Positions 1-7,876 of a DNA stretch of 41,457 bases are shown piece after piece. The notes under the pieces are model-generated. The model ran no database searches and was not told the origin of the DNA. It saw only the letters and a list, made by a program, of their open reading frames with translations. The translations under genes were made by a program, and so were the position numbers. Position 1 is the stretch's first letter; every line of letters begins with the position of its first letter. Source of the stretch: UBA5336 sp039815055 (lineage in GTDB: Bacteria; Pseudomonadota; Alphaproteobacteria; Caulobacterales; Hyphomonadaceae); contig JBCCAA010000024.1 in the NCBI GenBank assembly GCA_039815055.1, forward strand, positions 1-41,457. Direction: 5' to 3'.

Positions 1-36
1 GGGTCCAGACTCGCCCTACTCCCCGCGCCCCGTCAT

Positions 37-123
37 CCTGCGGCTTGACCGCAGGACCCATCTCTGGGGCGAGCCTCGCGCCTGATCGTGGGACGTGTGC
101 CGGATGTTATAAAATAGAGATGG
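37..123. repeat. Dispersed-type palindromic repeat, two nested stems
   Basis: CCTGCGG at 37-43 pairs perfectly with CCGCAGG at 49-55 around a CTTGA loop. Just outside it, CCATCTCT at 58-65 pairs with AGAGATGG at 116-123. Strongly symmetric units of this kind in a gene-free region look like a REP/BIME-type extragenic repeat. Other copies cannot be counted from this window. Confidence 0.5.
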
Positions 124-167
124 ATCCCCGGCTCGTCGGCCAGGGCCGTGCCTTCACCCCCGGCCTT

Positions 168-263
168 TCTCCCGCAGGCGGGAGACGGGGGCGAGTTCGG
201 CTGAGAGCTCGCCTCGCGGTCCCCCTCGCCCTTTAGGGAGAGGGGACAGGGGTGAGGGTGGTG
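168..263. repeat. Palindromic GC-rich intergenic repeat
   Basis: An 8-bp perfect stem with a 2-nt loop lies at 168-185. A second stem at 222-231/236-245 has nine of ten pairs and a TTTA loop. The purine-rich tail after the second stem is typical of a widely scattered class of extragenic repeats (recollection). Neither hairpin is followed by a T-run, so a terminator role is less likely than a mobile or structural repeat. Confidence 0.45.
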
Positions 264-538
264 TTTGTGCATATCCCGCTTGCCAAGGGTGACGGGGTTT
301 ATACGGCCCTGAGCGCGATCCATCGTGGAGCCGAAAGGCGCAGCAGGGATCAAACAAAAACCCAGCCTCTTGTCAGGAGGCTCCGAATCAAGCCCGGGGA
401 CGTGGGACAGCTGCAAAAGAATCCCAATGGGATTCAGGGTGCTTACATTGAATCTCACAGGGGCACTGCACGACCCCGCCTTAGGCGCTGCGACTCCCGT
501 TAACCTTTTGGGCAAGGCCGGGGGGATGGAGATGTCTT

Positions 539-748
539 ATGGCTGCGATTGAACTTGAAACGCCCCACGCCGTGATTGTGCGGACCGGCTCAACGGTCTT
601 CACCCACAAGATTGTCATCAAATCGACGGGTGAGACGGCCACCGCCGTCAGCTTCCAGAACGCCAAGGATGTGTTGATCAGCCTGCTTGAGAAAAAGCTC
701 GACCGGGTGATGCATGCCGCCCTATGGAAAGGCGACACGTTACATTGA
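539..748 (+). CDS. Small conserved-looking hypothetical protein, 69 aa
   Basis: This is a short soluble protein of 69 residues that I do not recognise. The sequence is compositionally sensible, with high GC at third positions as in the neighbouring genes. It reads as a few beta strands (residues about 3-40, rich in V, T and I) followed by an amphipathic helix (about 41-60, ISLLEKKLDRVM). There is no signal peptide, membrane segment or cysteine. The ATG at 539 is preceded by a G-rich stretch at about 520-530 that could act as a ribosome-binding site. The gene stands alone and ends 4 bases before a very strong hairpin, which probably terminates it. Being coding is likely but not certain; function is unknown. 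Confidence 0.6.
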   Translation: MAAIELETPHAVIVRTGSTVFTHKIVIKSTGETATAVSFQNAKDVLISLLEKKLDRVMHAALWKGDTLH

Positions 749-752
749 TTGT

Positions 753-855
753 CGGCTCACGACTCTGCCAGCCCACTCCCCCTCCCAACCACCCCAATGG
801 TTGCGACACTGTGGGGCGGTTGGGAGGGGGAGTGGGCTGGCAGAGTCGTGAGCCG
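753..855. terminator. Very long near-perfect hairpin between convergent genes
   Basis: Bases 753-796 pair with 812-855: 44 bp with a single A/C mismatch (791/817), leaving a 15-nt loop at 797-811. The hairpin fills the gap between the plus gene ending at 748 and the minus gene ending at 869, so it could act as a bidirectional terminator. It lacks a U-tract and is far longer than an intrinsic terminator. A palindromic mobile repeat that landed between convergent genes fits at least as well. Confidence 0.75.
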
Positions 856-868
856 GTCGGGCTAATGA

Positions 869-1660
869 TTACCGCGTCCGGCGCGGGTTCATGTAGAGGT
901 CGGCCTCATTGTGGCAAAGCGTGAGATCGCCTTTGCCGCGGTCCATGTCCGACGACAGCCGCTGGACATGGCGTCGGCAGCCCCGGTTGAAGCGCAACAT
1001 GGCGCAGAAGAGCTGAATGACGCTTTTCAGGCGTACATCATCATGGGCCGGTGAGAGTTTCACTTTCCAGGCGCCGCCCAGATTGATGAGCTTGCCGTCC
1101 AGGTGGCCGATTTTCTCATTGGCCGGGCCGTAGAGGGTATAGTCGGCGCCAAGCGCGATCCGGTCCCGTCGCAAGCGATAATAGCGCGGGCCATCATCTG
1201 TGAGGATGAAGAAGGAGAACTTTTCGGGCACCATCGGCAGAACATGCGCCGAGCGCTCCAGCGGGATCACCTGGTCGTGACGCGCCAGATTGATGGAGAA
1301 AGCCGGGGCGGGAACGCCGTCAGCGCCATGGGTGAGTTGCAGGGATCGGCCGACCATCATGTCCAGCGACCCGCGCCAGTTCATCGTGTCGGAGAACAGC
1401 TTGATGACGAGGCGCCGCTTTGCGCCCTGGGATTCTTTCCACAGGCTCTTGCGATAGCCTATAATGCCCGTTCGTTGACCATCCTCCTTGATGGCACCAA
1501 TGATCTCCATGTCCTTGGTGAACTGATGGGAGGCGGCCTCATTCTGGGTCTGTTTCATGATGCCAAGCTCGACATCATTCAGGTCCGTGGCCCAGAGGTC
1601 GACTTTGAAGCGGACCCATTTCTGTTTCGTGTCTTCAGCGGCTGTGGCGGTATAGGGCAT
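869..1660 (-). CDS. Hypothetical protein, possible tubby/LURP-one-like beta fold
   Basis: A 263-residue protein with no signal peptide or membrane helix. The reading frame is open further upstream to 1735, but the ATG at 1660 is preferred because GGAGG lies 8 bases upstream and the extra residues look non-coding. Residues about 40-215 alternate hydrophobic and polar residues as in a beta-sandwich. The stretch ADYTLYGPANEKIGHLDGK followed by LINLGGAWKVKL resembles the repeating strand pattern of LURP-one/tubby-C-like proteins. That resemblance is weak and from memory. The C-terminal 50 residues are basic. It is convergent with the small gene at 539 and divergent from the glycosyltransferase at 1813. 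Function unknown. Confidence 0.7.
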   Translation of the reverse strand: MPYTATAAEDTKQKWVRFKVDLWATDLNDVELGIMKQTQNEAASHQFTKDMEIIGAIKEDGQRTGIIGYRKSLWKESQGAKRRLVIKLFSDTMNWRGSLDMMVGRSLQLTHGADGVPAPAFSINLARHDQVIPLERSAHVLPMVPEKFSFFILTDDGPRYYRLRRDRIALGADYTLYGPANEKIGHLDGKLINLGGAWKVKLSPAHDDVRLKSVIQLFCAMLRFNRGCRRHVQRLSSDMDRGKGDLTLCHNEADLYMNPRRTR

Positions 1661-1812
1661 GGCGGGCCTCCAATCGGGGCGTGATCGACGTTGGGATGGA
1701 GTTTCGCTGCAATTTCCCACCAAAAGGTGAATCAAAATGCGCTTTCTGTTTACCCTTCACGAAACTGCTAACAGGAGAGACAAGGCGCCGACAGCGCGCT
1801 AAAGGGCGGCCC

Positions 1813-3843
1813 ATGGACCTACTTGATCGAATATCGTCTGGCTGGAAGGCTTGGTTGATCTTGCTCGCCATCACGATGGGGGCCGCGGCGCCGGGTGTGT
1901 TCAACCTGCCTGCTTTAGACCGCGATGAAAGCCGGTTCGCCCAGGCCAGCAAGCAAATGCTGGAAACCGGCGACTACATCCGCATCCGCTATCAAGACGA
2001 GCTGCGCAACAAGAAACCCGCCGGCATCCATTGGCTTCAGGCCGCATCGACTTCGGTATTCAGCGATGCCGAAGCGAAACAGATCTGGAGCTATCGCATC
2101 CCAAGCTGGATCGGCGCCGGGCTTGGCACGCTGATGACCTTCTGGGCGGGGCTTGCCTTGATGAACCGGCGGGCCGCCTTTGTTGGCGCGGCGTTGTTCG
2201 GGGCAACGATCCTGCTCACCAGTGAGGCCCACATCTCCAAGACCGACGGCATGCTGGTCTTCCTGACAACGCTCGGCATCGGCGCACTGGCGCGGATCTA
2301 TATGGCCGATCCGGCGCGCGCAGCCCCCGGCGCAACCGACCGCATGGACGGTGATCGAAACACAAAGACGCTCGCCCTGCTCTTCTGGGGGGCGATGGGG
2401 CTGGGCTTTCTGATCAAGGGCCCGGTCTCGATCATGATTGCCGGGTTCGCCGCCGCTGGCGTCTGGGCGTGGGACAAGGCGGCTGACAATCATACGGGCA
2501 ACTGGTGGCGTTCGCTGGCCTGGTGGCCGGGACCGGCGCTGTTTCTGGCGCTTTGGATCCCATGGTTCATCTGGATCCAGCTCGCCACGGACGGGCAGTA
2601 TGTTCAGGGCGCGGTTGGCAAGGATCTCGCCGACAAATTCACCGGCGCCAGTGAAGGCCATGCCGGCTGGCCGCTGTATCAACTGTCTCATATTCCGGTG
2701 TGGTTCTTCCCAGCGACGCTTGCGCTTTGCCCGGGCGCCGTGGTGGTGTGGACAACACTCAACAGCGACCGCCTCACGGGCCGTCGTCGCGGCACAGACG
2801 CGTTGTTGATCGCAGGCGCTTTGGCCGGGCTTGCGGCTGTTGTTGCGTGGGTGTTCGGGGAGCAGTCCCTGGTAGGGTATCCCTTCGCTTTGGTGCTCGT
2901 CTTCGGCGCGCTCGGTTTTTCACGGATGTGGAAAGAGCGCTGGCCAGATGCGGCGAAGGCGCCAAGCGATGATGCGCGTGCCATGCGGTTTCTGATCGCA
3001 TGGGTTGGGCTGACATGGATTTTCTTCGAACTGATGCCCACGCGGCTGAGCCACTATGTGCTGCCGGCTTATCCCGCCTTGGGGCTGGTTTGCGGGCTCG
3101 CGATCACAAAGCTGATGGACGGGCGCAACATGGCTGTATCGCGCTGGATCGGAATCGTTCTGTTCGCGCTTGGCGGGGCCATTTTCGCTGCGGTGAGCTT
3201 TCCGGGTATCGACGGTCTGTTGATGGCTGAGCCGGCGGGTGACTTCACCAGCGTCGCGCCGGAAATGGTTCTGGCGCAATGGGAACCGTTGCTGGTGTAT
3301 CCACTGCATTGGTGGGCGGCTGGTATTGTCGCTCTGGTTCTGGCGGTGATCGCTGGCGCGATGCGGCAGATGGGGTGGGCGGCCAGCGCCGGCATTGTTT
3401 CAGCGGTGTTTCTTGGCTGGCACGTCCGGTTCGATTTCATTCCCAGTCAGACCTGGATACAGCCGACCGTAGTGGCCCAAAACGCCCTGGTCGAAGTGTG
3501 CGGTCTGCCGGATATGGACGGAGACTGCGACGCGCCAGCGATGATCCAGGCTGTTGGCTATTCAGAACCGTCCTACGTGATGACCACTGGCACCCAAAAT
3601 CTGCACCCTCCCGAAACGGTGGTTTCACTGCCGGATGATCCAGCCGACTACCCGGCCGTGTTTCTGATCAATCTCGAACACGGGACGGGCCCTGGTGCGC
3701 TGGGGGCCCTCCGGGATGCCGGCGCGGCGATGCCAGCCGTCTGTTTAGAGGAATCTGAAAGCCATTTCGTATTGAACTACTCCAATGGCGATCCGGTACA
3801 TTTCATAGCGGTTCGCTTTGACATCTGTCTCGCAGACAGCTGA
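1813..3843 (+). CDS. ArnT/PMT-like integral membrane glycosyltransferase
   Basis: A 676-residue polytopic inner-membrane protein of the GT-C class (ArnT/PMT family), which moves sugars from polyprenyl-phosphate carriers onto acceptors such as lipid A on the periplasmic side. The first helix is about residues 11-27. It is followed by the LDRDESRFAQASKQML loop, whose acidic pair and Arg correspond to the catalytic first periplasmic loop of ArnT, then KKPAGIHWLQ, also typical. About ten further hydrophobic helices follow, and a soluble C-terminal domain of about 130 residues. The ATG at 1813 is chosen over the upstream in-frame start at 1681 because the family begins just before helix 1. The length matches ArnT (about 550 plus tail). 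Donor and acceptor are not deducible; no aminoarabinose biosynthesis genes are nearby. Its TGA (3841-3843) abuts the stop of the convergent gene. Confidence 0.85.
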   Translation: MDLLDRISSGWKAWLILLAITMGAAAPGVFNLPALDRDESRFAQASKQMLETGDYIRIRYQDELRNKKPAGIHWLQAASTSVFSDAEAKQIWSYRIPSWIGAGLGTLMTFWAGLALMNRRAAFVGAALFGATILLTSEAHISKTDGMLVFLTTLGIGALARIYMADPARAAPGATDRMDGDRNTKTLALLFWGAMGLGFLIKGPVSIMIAGFAAAGVWAWDKAADNHTGNWWRSLAWWPGPALFLALWIPWFIWIQLATDGQYVQGAVGKDLADKFTGASEGHAGWPLYQLSHIPVWFFPATLALCPGAVVVWTTLNSDRLTGRRRGTDALLIAGALAGLAAVVAWVFGEQSLVGYPFALVLVFGALGFSRMWKERWPDAAKAPSDDARAMRFLIAWVGLTWIFFELMPTRLSHYVLPAYPALGLVCGLAITKLMDGRNMAVSRWIGIVLFALGGAIFAAVSFPGIDGLLMAEPAGDFTSVAPEMVLAQWEPLLVYPLHWWAAGIVALVLAVIAGAMRQMGWAASAGIVSAVFLGWHVRFDFIPSQTWIQPTVVAQNALVEVCGLPDMDGDCDAPAMIQAVGYSEPSYVMTTGTQNLHPPETVVSLPDDPADYPAVFLINLEHGTGPGALGALRDAGAAMPAVCLEESESHFVLNYSNGDPVHFIAVRFDICLADS

Positions 3844-5415
3844 TCAGCCCGGCAAATGCGCCGCGATAAGATGTGGGCCACCTTCGGCAAAGGCCGTCTC
3901 GAGCAGCGCGTCGAGCTCTTCTCCCGTATGGGCATTGTGGCCGGTCACGCCCATGGATGCGGCCAGCTGGGCCCAGTCGATTTCCGGGTTGCCGAGGGTC
4001 AACATGCTGTTAGCGGCTGGTCCGGGGTTTCCAGCGCCGGTGCGGTACAGCTCGATCTGCAGGATCCGATAGGTGTGATTGACGAAGACCACCGTCACCG
4101 CGTTCAGATTCTCCCGCGCCATGGTCCACAGCGCCTGGTTGGTATACATGCCCGCCCCGTCGCCAGTGATACAAAGTACGGGCGATTCTGGCGCGCCCAA
4201 AGCAGCGCCGACGGCCGCTGGCATGCCATATCCGATGGCACCGCCGGTCAACATCATCCAGCGGTGGGGTCGGGCAGTTTCTGTGGCCATATAGGTTCCA
4301 AATCCGTTGGATACCCCATCATCTGCCACCACCGCGTCTTCGGGAAGGTGGCGGGTTATTGCGGCGCCGACCTTGAACGCGTCCAGTTTGCCTGCGGGCC
4401 TGTCGGGCAAGGCCAGTTGTTGCGCCGGTGCGTGCTCGGTTGCGCCAATGGCATCGGCAAGCGCGGCCAGGGCTGCTGCGCTATCACCGCTGGCGTCGCA
4501 GAGGCTGAGTGGGGTGCAGCCTTCCGGCACGAGGACACTTGGTTTGCCGGGATAGGCGAAGAAGGCTGCAGGCACCTGCGTACCGGCGATCAGCATTAGG
4601 TCTACTCCGTCCAGATCAGCCATGGCGCCTTCGGCGAAATACTGCATCCGTTCCGGCAAGTATCTGCCAGCACCGCGCTCCATAATGGAGTAGAACGTGT
4701 CGGTGAGCACTCTGACGCCCGCCGCTTTTAGCCGTCCGGCGGAGACAAGTCCGTCGCCGAGGAGGGCCGTACCGTTGATGATGAGCGCGGGTTTCTCAGC
4801 CGTCTTCAGCGCGTCAGCTGCAACTCTGATCGTTGTGGGGTCAGGTTCGCGCTTGGTGGGAATGGTCAGGTTTGGCCCGGCCTGGCCGCCTTCATCCCAG
4901 GCGCTGTCTGCGGGTAAAATCAGTGATACCGGCCCGGACAGGGGGCCAAAACTCGCCGCATAGGCTTCCGCCGCCAATGTTCCCGCCGAGCCTGCAGCCG
5001 ATACGCGCTTGATCCAGATCGAGTTCGGCGCCGCCAGCCCCATGATGTCGCTGGTCAGGGGGGCTTCATATTTCAGGTGATAGGTGGCGTGGTCGCCGAT
5101 GACATTGATCATCGGTGTGTGACCGCGTTTGGCATTGTGGATGTTTGCGCCGGCATTGAGGTATCCTGCGCCCAGATGCAGCAGTGTCATGGCAGGTTTT
5201 CCGGCCACTCTGGCATATCCATCCGCCGCGCCGGTGGCGATGCCCTCGAACAGGCAAAGCACGCTTTTGATGCGCGATTCACCGTCCAGCGCTGTGACCA
5301 GGTGCATCTCTGAGGTGCCTGGATTGGCGAAACACACGTCCACGCCATTGTTGGCGAGGGTTGAGACCAGGGCCTGCGCTCCGGTCATACCTGTCACTGT
5401 GGTGTCTTCGCTCAA
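3844..5415 (-). CDS. ThDP-dependent acetolactate-synthase-like enzyme
   Basis: A 523-residue thiamine-diphosphate enzyme of the acetolactate synthase / benzoylformate decarboxylase superfamily. The pyrimidine-binding domain (1-170) has the activating Glu57 in FEGIATGAADGYAR. A central domain spans about 185-320. The PP domain (350-523) contains the GDGAGMY cofactor motif, ending near VVFVNHTYRIL. It is shorter than true IlvB (about 560-590 residues) and has no regulatory subunit gene beside it, so a branched-chain amino acid role is unlikely. It resembles the small acetolactate-synthase-like group of about 515 residues, whose substrate is unknown to me. It lies 40 bp downstream of the acyl-CoA ligase on the same strand and is probably co-transcribed, pointing to aromatic or 2-oxo-acid metabolism (inference). 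The substrate is uncertain. Confidence 0.82.
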   Translation of the reverse strand: MSEDTTVTGMTGAQALVSTLANNGVDVCFANPGTSEMHLVTALDGESRIKSVLCLFEGIATGAADGYARVAGKPAMTLLHLGAGYLNAGANIHNAKRGHTPMINVIGDHATYHLKYEAPLTSDIMGLAAPNSIWIKRVSAAGSAGTLAAEAYAASFGPLSGPVSLILPADSAWDEGGQAGPNLTIPTKREPDPTTIRVAADALKTAEKPALIINGTALLGDGLVSAGRLKAAGVRVLTDTFYSIMERGAGRYLPERMQYFAEGAMADLDGVDLMLIAGTQVPAAFFAYPGKPSVLVPEGCTPLSLCDASGDSAAALAALADAIGATEHAPAQQLALPDRPAGKLDAFKVGAAITRHLPEDAVVADDGVSNGFGTYMATETARPHRWMMLTGGAIGYGMPAAVGAALGAPESPVLCITGDGAGMYTNQALWTMARENLNAVTVVFVNHTYRILQIELYRTGAGNPGPAANSMLTLGNPEIDWAQLAASMGVTGHNAHTGEELDALLETAFAEGGPHLIAAHLPG

Positions 5416-5455
5416 ATCAGCCTCCCGGTAGTGTTTCGCTTTGTCTTGGATCGGT

Positions 5456-7327
5456 TCACAGATGAATCATTCTGTCAGACGACGAGCCATCGTAGAGCAC
5501 ATCAACGTCCGCAGCCCTCAGATCGCGGACCCTGGCCTGGTTCAGGTAGCCCTTTTCGGTAATCTCACCGGTCTCGATCAGGGGCGGTGTGCATTGCAGT
5601 GCAATCCGCCGAATGCGCGCGCTTGGGGCCGGGTAATTCTGATTGTAGGTGCTCAGCCGATCAGAGATCAAAGCCTTGATGGTGCTGTCCACAGCGAGGT
5701 CGGGCAGGGTGCAGGTGTGCCCGAGATGTTTGGAACACCAGCCCTCGTTGAGGAACGCCAGCGCTGCAATATAGTCTTCGTTGAGGCCGCAAATCACCAA
5801 GTCCGATACCGGCCCATCAATCGCTTCAAGGGCTTTCACGCGGACAGTTCCCGCAGAGACCCATGTGCCGGAACTCAGCTTGAACTCCTCGGCAATCCGC
5901 CCATCAAATGCTAGACCCTTGTTCGGGTCGGCGGGATCAACGAACCGCACCGCATCGCCGAGCATGTAGTACCCTTCATCGTCAAACGCCGCTGCAGTGG
6001 TTGCAGCGGCATCGAGATAACCCGGCATTACGTGAGGCCCGCGCACGCGACACTCGAGTTTCTCACCAACCGGAGCCAGCTTCATCTCGCAGCCCGGAAC
6101 AGGAAGGCCGATCAATCCCATCTTGTCACTTGGCCAATGGACGTTGCTTGTGGTGGGCGCTGTTTCGGTCGCGCCATATCCGGCCGCCAGCGAGATGCGC
6201 TGACCGGTGACATCAACCGCGACGGCCTGAATGCGCTCATAGATGTCCTGCCCCATCGCTGCGCCGCCATAGGCCATCACCATGATCTTTGAGAAGAACA
6301 CCTCCGCCAGCGTTCGGTCTTCTTCAAGCGCCGTTGCGATAGCGGCCCAAGCAGCCGGGACAGTGGTGTGCTGGGTCGGCGAAACGTCTTTGAGGTTGCG
6401 CAGCATTTCCGGTAGTTTGGCCGGCGTTGGATTGCCCCAGTCGATATAGAGCGCACCCCCCCAATCTGTGATGGAGTGCAAAATCGCATTGGCGCCGTAG
6501 GTATGGCTCCAGGGCAGAAAGTTCAGCATCACTTGCTGCTGATCGCCGTAAAGAGCGTCCAGCCGGTCTACATCCCAAATCGACCGAATCATCTTGGCGT
6601 TTGCTGCGATCATGCCATGGCTGTTGATGACCGCTTTCGGCGTGCCGGTAGAACCAGACGTCATCATGTATTTCGCAACTGTTGCGGAGTTCAGTCGATC
6701 ATAGGCAAGATGAACGGCGCGTGTTGGGTCTGTCTCCAACAGACTGTGGAGGGCGACGGGATGAGTACAGTTTGGTGCGTTGCGCGCATAAATCACTGGC
6801 CGGTCGCCAACATCCATGCCGTCGAGACCGCGCTGGAAAAGATCGCCATCGTCCACGTAGATGAGTTTTGGCTTCACCAGTTCATCAATGAAGGTCAGCC
6901 GGGTGAAATCCTGTGACAGTGTCGCATGGGCGGGCGTCACCGGAACCACGGGAACGCCGCACCATAGGGCGGCATACATCACCAATCCGTGCTCTACAGA
7001 GTTGCGCGACAGGATCATAAGCGGCGTATCTGGACCGGCGCCCATGTTGAGAAGGCCCTGGGCGAGCCGGCGAATTTCCGACAAGGCTTCGCCGTAAGTG
7101 ATTTTGACCCAACCGGGCTGGGACGGATCCACCGGGTCGCGTTGCGCGAGCCACAACCGGTCCGGATCAATCGCCCCCCAATAGACCATCGGCGCCAGCA
7201 TATGTGGCGGATGGGGGCGTAGAGGCAGGCCGTTGCGAAGGATGATGGAGCCGTCATCACGGTAGGTGACGTCCAGGGTTTGCGGCAGGTAGGGAACGTC
7301 GCGAAAGGGGATTTTGGCCGTGTTCAT
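5456..7327 (-). CDS. Feruloyl-CoA-synthetase-like AMP-forming acyl-CoA ligase
   Basis: A 623-residue member of the ANL superfamily, which activates a carboxylate with ATP and CoA through an acyl-adenylate. The phosphate-binding motif MMTSGSTGTPKAV sits at about 221-233. GYGATETAPT at about 380 is the A5 motif, and LAFDGRIAEEFKLSSGTWVS is the hinge region in the form characteristic of feruloyl-CoA synthetases. Length and the N-terminal layout also match that family (about 590-625 residues). The enoyl-CoA hydratase/aldolase that partners Fcs in ferulate catabolism is not present nearby, so the physiological acid may differ. It is the upstream gene of a probable two-gene unit with the ThDP enzyme; its promoter should lie in 7328-7525. 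Confidence 0.82.
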   Translation of the reverse strand: MNTAKIPFRDVPYLPQTLDVTYRDDGSIILRNGLPLRPHPPHMLAPMVYWGAIDPDRLWLAQRDPVDPSQPGWVKITYGEALSEIRRLAQGLLNMGAGPDTPLMILSRNSVEHGLVMYAALWCGVPVVPVTPAHATLSQDFTRLTFIDELVKPKLIYVDDGDLFQRGLDGMDVGDRPVIYARNAPNCTHPVALHSLLETDPTRAVHLAYDRLNSATVAKYMMTSGSTGTPKAVINSHGMIAANAKMIRSIWDVDRLDALYGDQQQVMLNFLPWSHTYGANAILHSITDWGGALYIDWGNPTPAKLPEMLRNLKDVSPTQHTTVPAAWAAIATALEEDRTLAEVFFSKIMVMAYGGAAMGQDIYERIQAVAVDVTGQRISLAAGYGATETAPTTSNVHWPSDKMGLIGLPVPGCEMKLAPVGEKLECRVRGPHVMPGYLDAAATTAAAFDDEGYYMLGDAVRFVDPADPNKGLAFDGRIAEEFKLSSGTWVSAGTVRVKALEAIDGPVSDLVICGLNEDYIAALAFLNEGWCSKHLGHTCTLPDLAVDSTIKALISDRLSTYNQNYPAPSARIRRIALQCTPPLIETGEITEKGYLNQARVRDLRAADVDVLYDGSSSDRMIHL

Positions 7328-7525
7328 TGCAGCTGTCCTGTCACAATCGTTCGCGCCTTGCCAGAGAGGATTGAGCCGCGTCGAACGGAGCTTACAAGAT
7401 CAGGATGGAAGGGTGAAAGGCTGCCTCTACGTGACGCAGCGAGCACGACGATGGGACATGCTCGCGACAAAGCCTCCGAAAAGGAGATTGTGGGCTTTTC
7501 CCAGTTCAACAATGGGCACCAAAGG

Positions 7526-7876
7526 TCAGGTGCCGGCAGGCTCGCAGGCTACGCCCTCCAGGGCGACGACCTCTCCGGTCTTGCTGTGGACGGCATAGCA
7601 AGCACCGTCGCTGGTCATGATATCAAACGAAGTCGGCATCGCCGTACTGGCCGTTTCCATTTGGCCAAGCGGGGGTGGCAGAACCGACACCGTTGACGCT
7701 CCTGAAAGGTCAACCGGGCTGATGTCTATCCGCGCTCTGCCGACCGCACTGCCAAGTTGTGACGACAATGCTGCGCGGGTTTCCGGCGAGTTGTCCATCA
7801 CTTCAGCCGGTTGCATGCTGGTGGTGTGACAACCGGCCAGACCAAGCGTCGCGAGAAGTGCAGTGACACGTATCAT
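7526..7876 (-). CDS. Small lipoprotein coupled to S41 peptidase
   Basis: A 116-residue predicted lipoprotein. A short basic start is followed by a hydrophobic segment and the lipobox LAGC (Cys16). The mature part is acidic and Ser/Thr/Pro-rich and ends in a small domain with two cysteines (DGACYAVH and EGVACEP) that could form a disulfide. I recognise no family. Its ATG overlaps the stop of the upstream S41 peptidase gene in an ATGA arrangement (7873-7876), so the two are very likely translated together and may act together in the envelope. The fcs-like gene starts about 200 bp further downstream on the same strand, probably a separate unit. Confidence 0.78.
   Translation of the reverse strand: MIRVTALLATLGLAGCHTTSMQPAEVMDNSPETRAALSSQLGSAVGRARIDISPVDLSGASTVSVLPPPLGQMETASTAMPTSFDIMTSDGACYAVHSKTGEVVALEGVACEPAGT

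Larger units (their letters stand above)
1..538. other. Gene-free region rich in short hairpin repeats
   Basis: I see no convincing gene here. The short reading frames on both strands conflict with each other and are interrupted by palindromes. What is visible is a series of stem-loops: 37-55 (7-bp stem), 58-65 pairing with 116-123, 168-185 (8-bp perfect stem), 222-245 (10-bp stem with one mismatch) and 419-435 (17-bp palindrome). The 37-123 and 168-263 parts resemble dispersed intergenic repeats common in proteobacterial chromosomes (recollection, not checked). The right end, about 280-538, should hold the promoter of the small gene at 539, but no clear -35/-10 pair stands out. Confidence 0.6.

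Noticed and set aside
33..515. 160-codon open frame on the minus strand and several plus-strand frames in the same region
   Set aside because: The sequence runs through palindromic repeats, has no ribosome-binding site and conflicts with frames on the other strand; it looks like repeat DNA, not protein.
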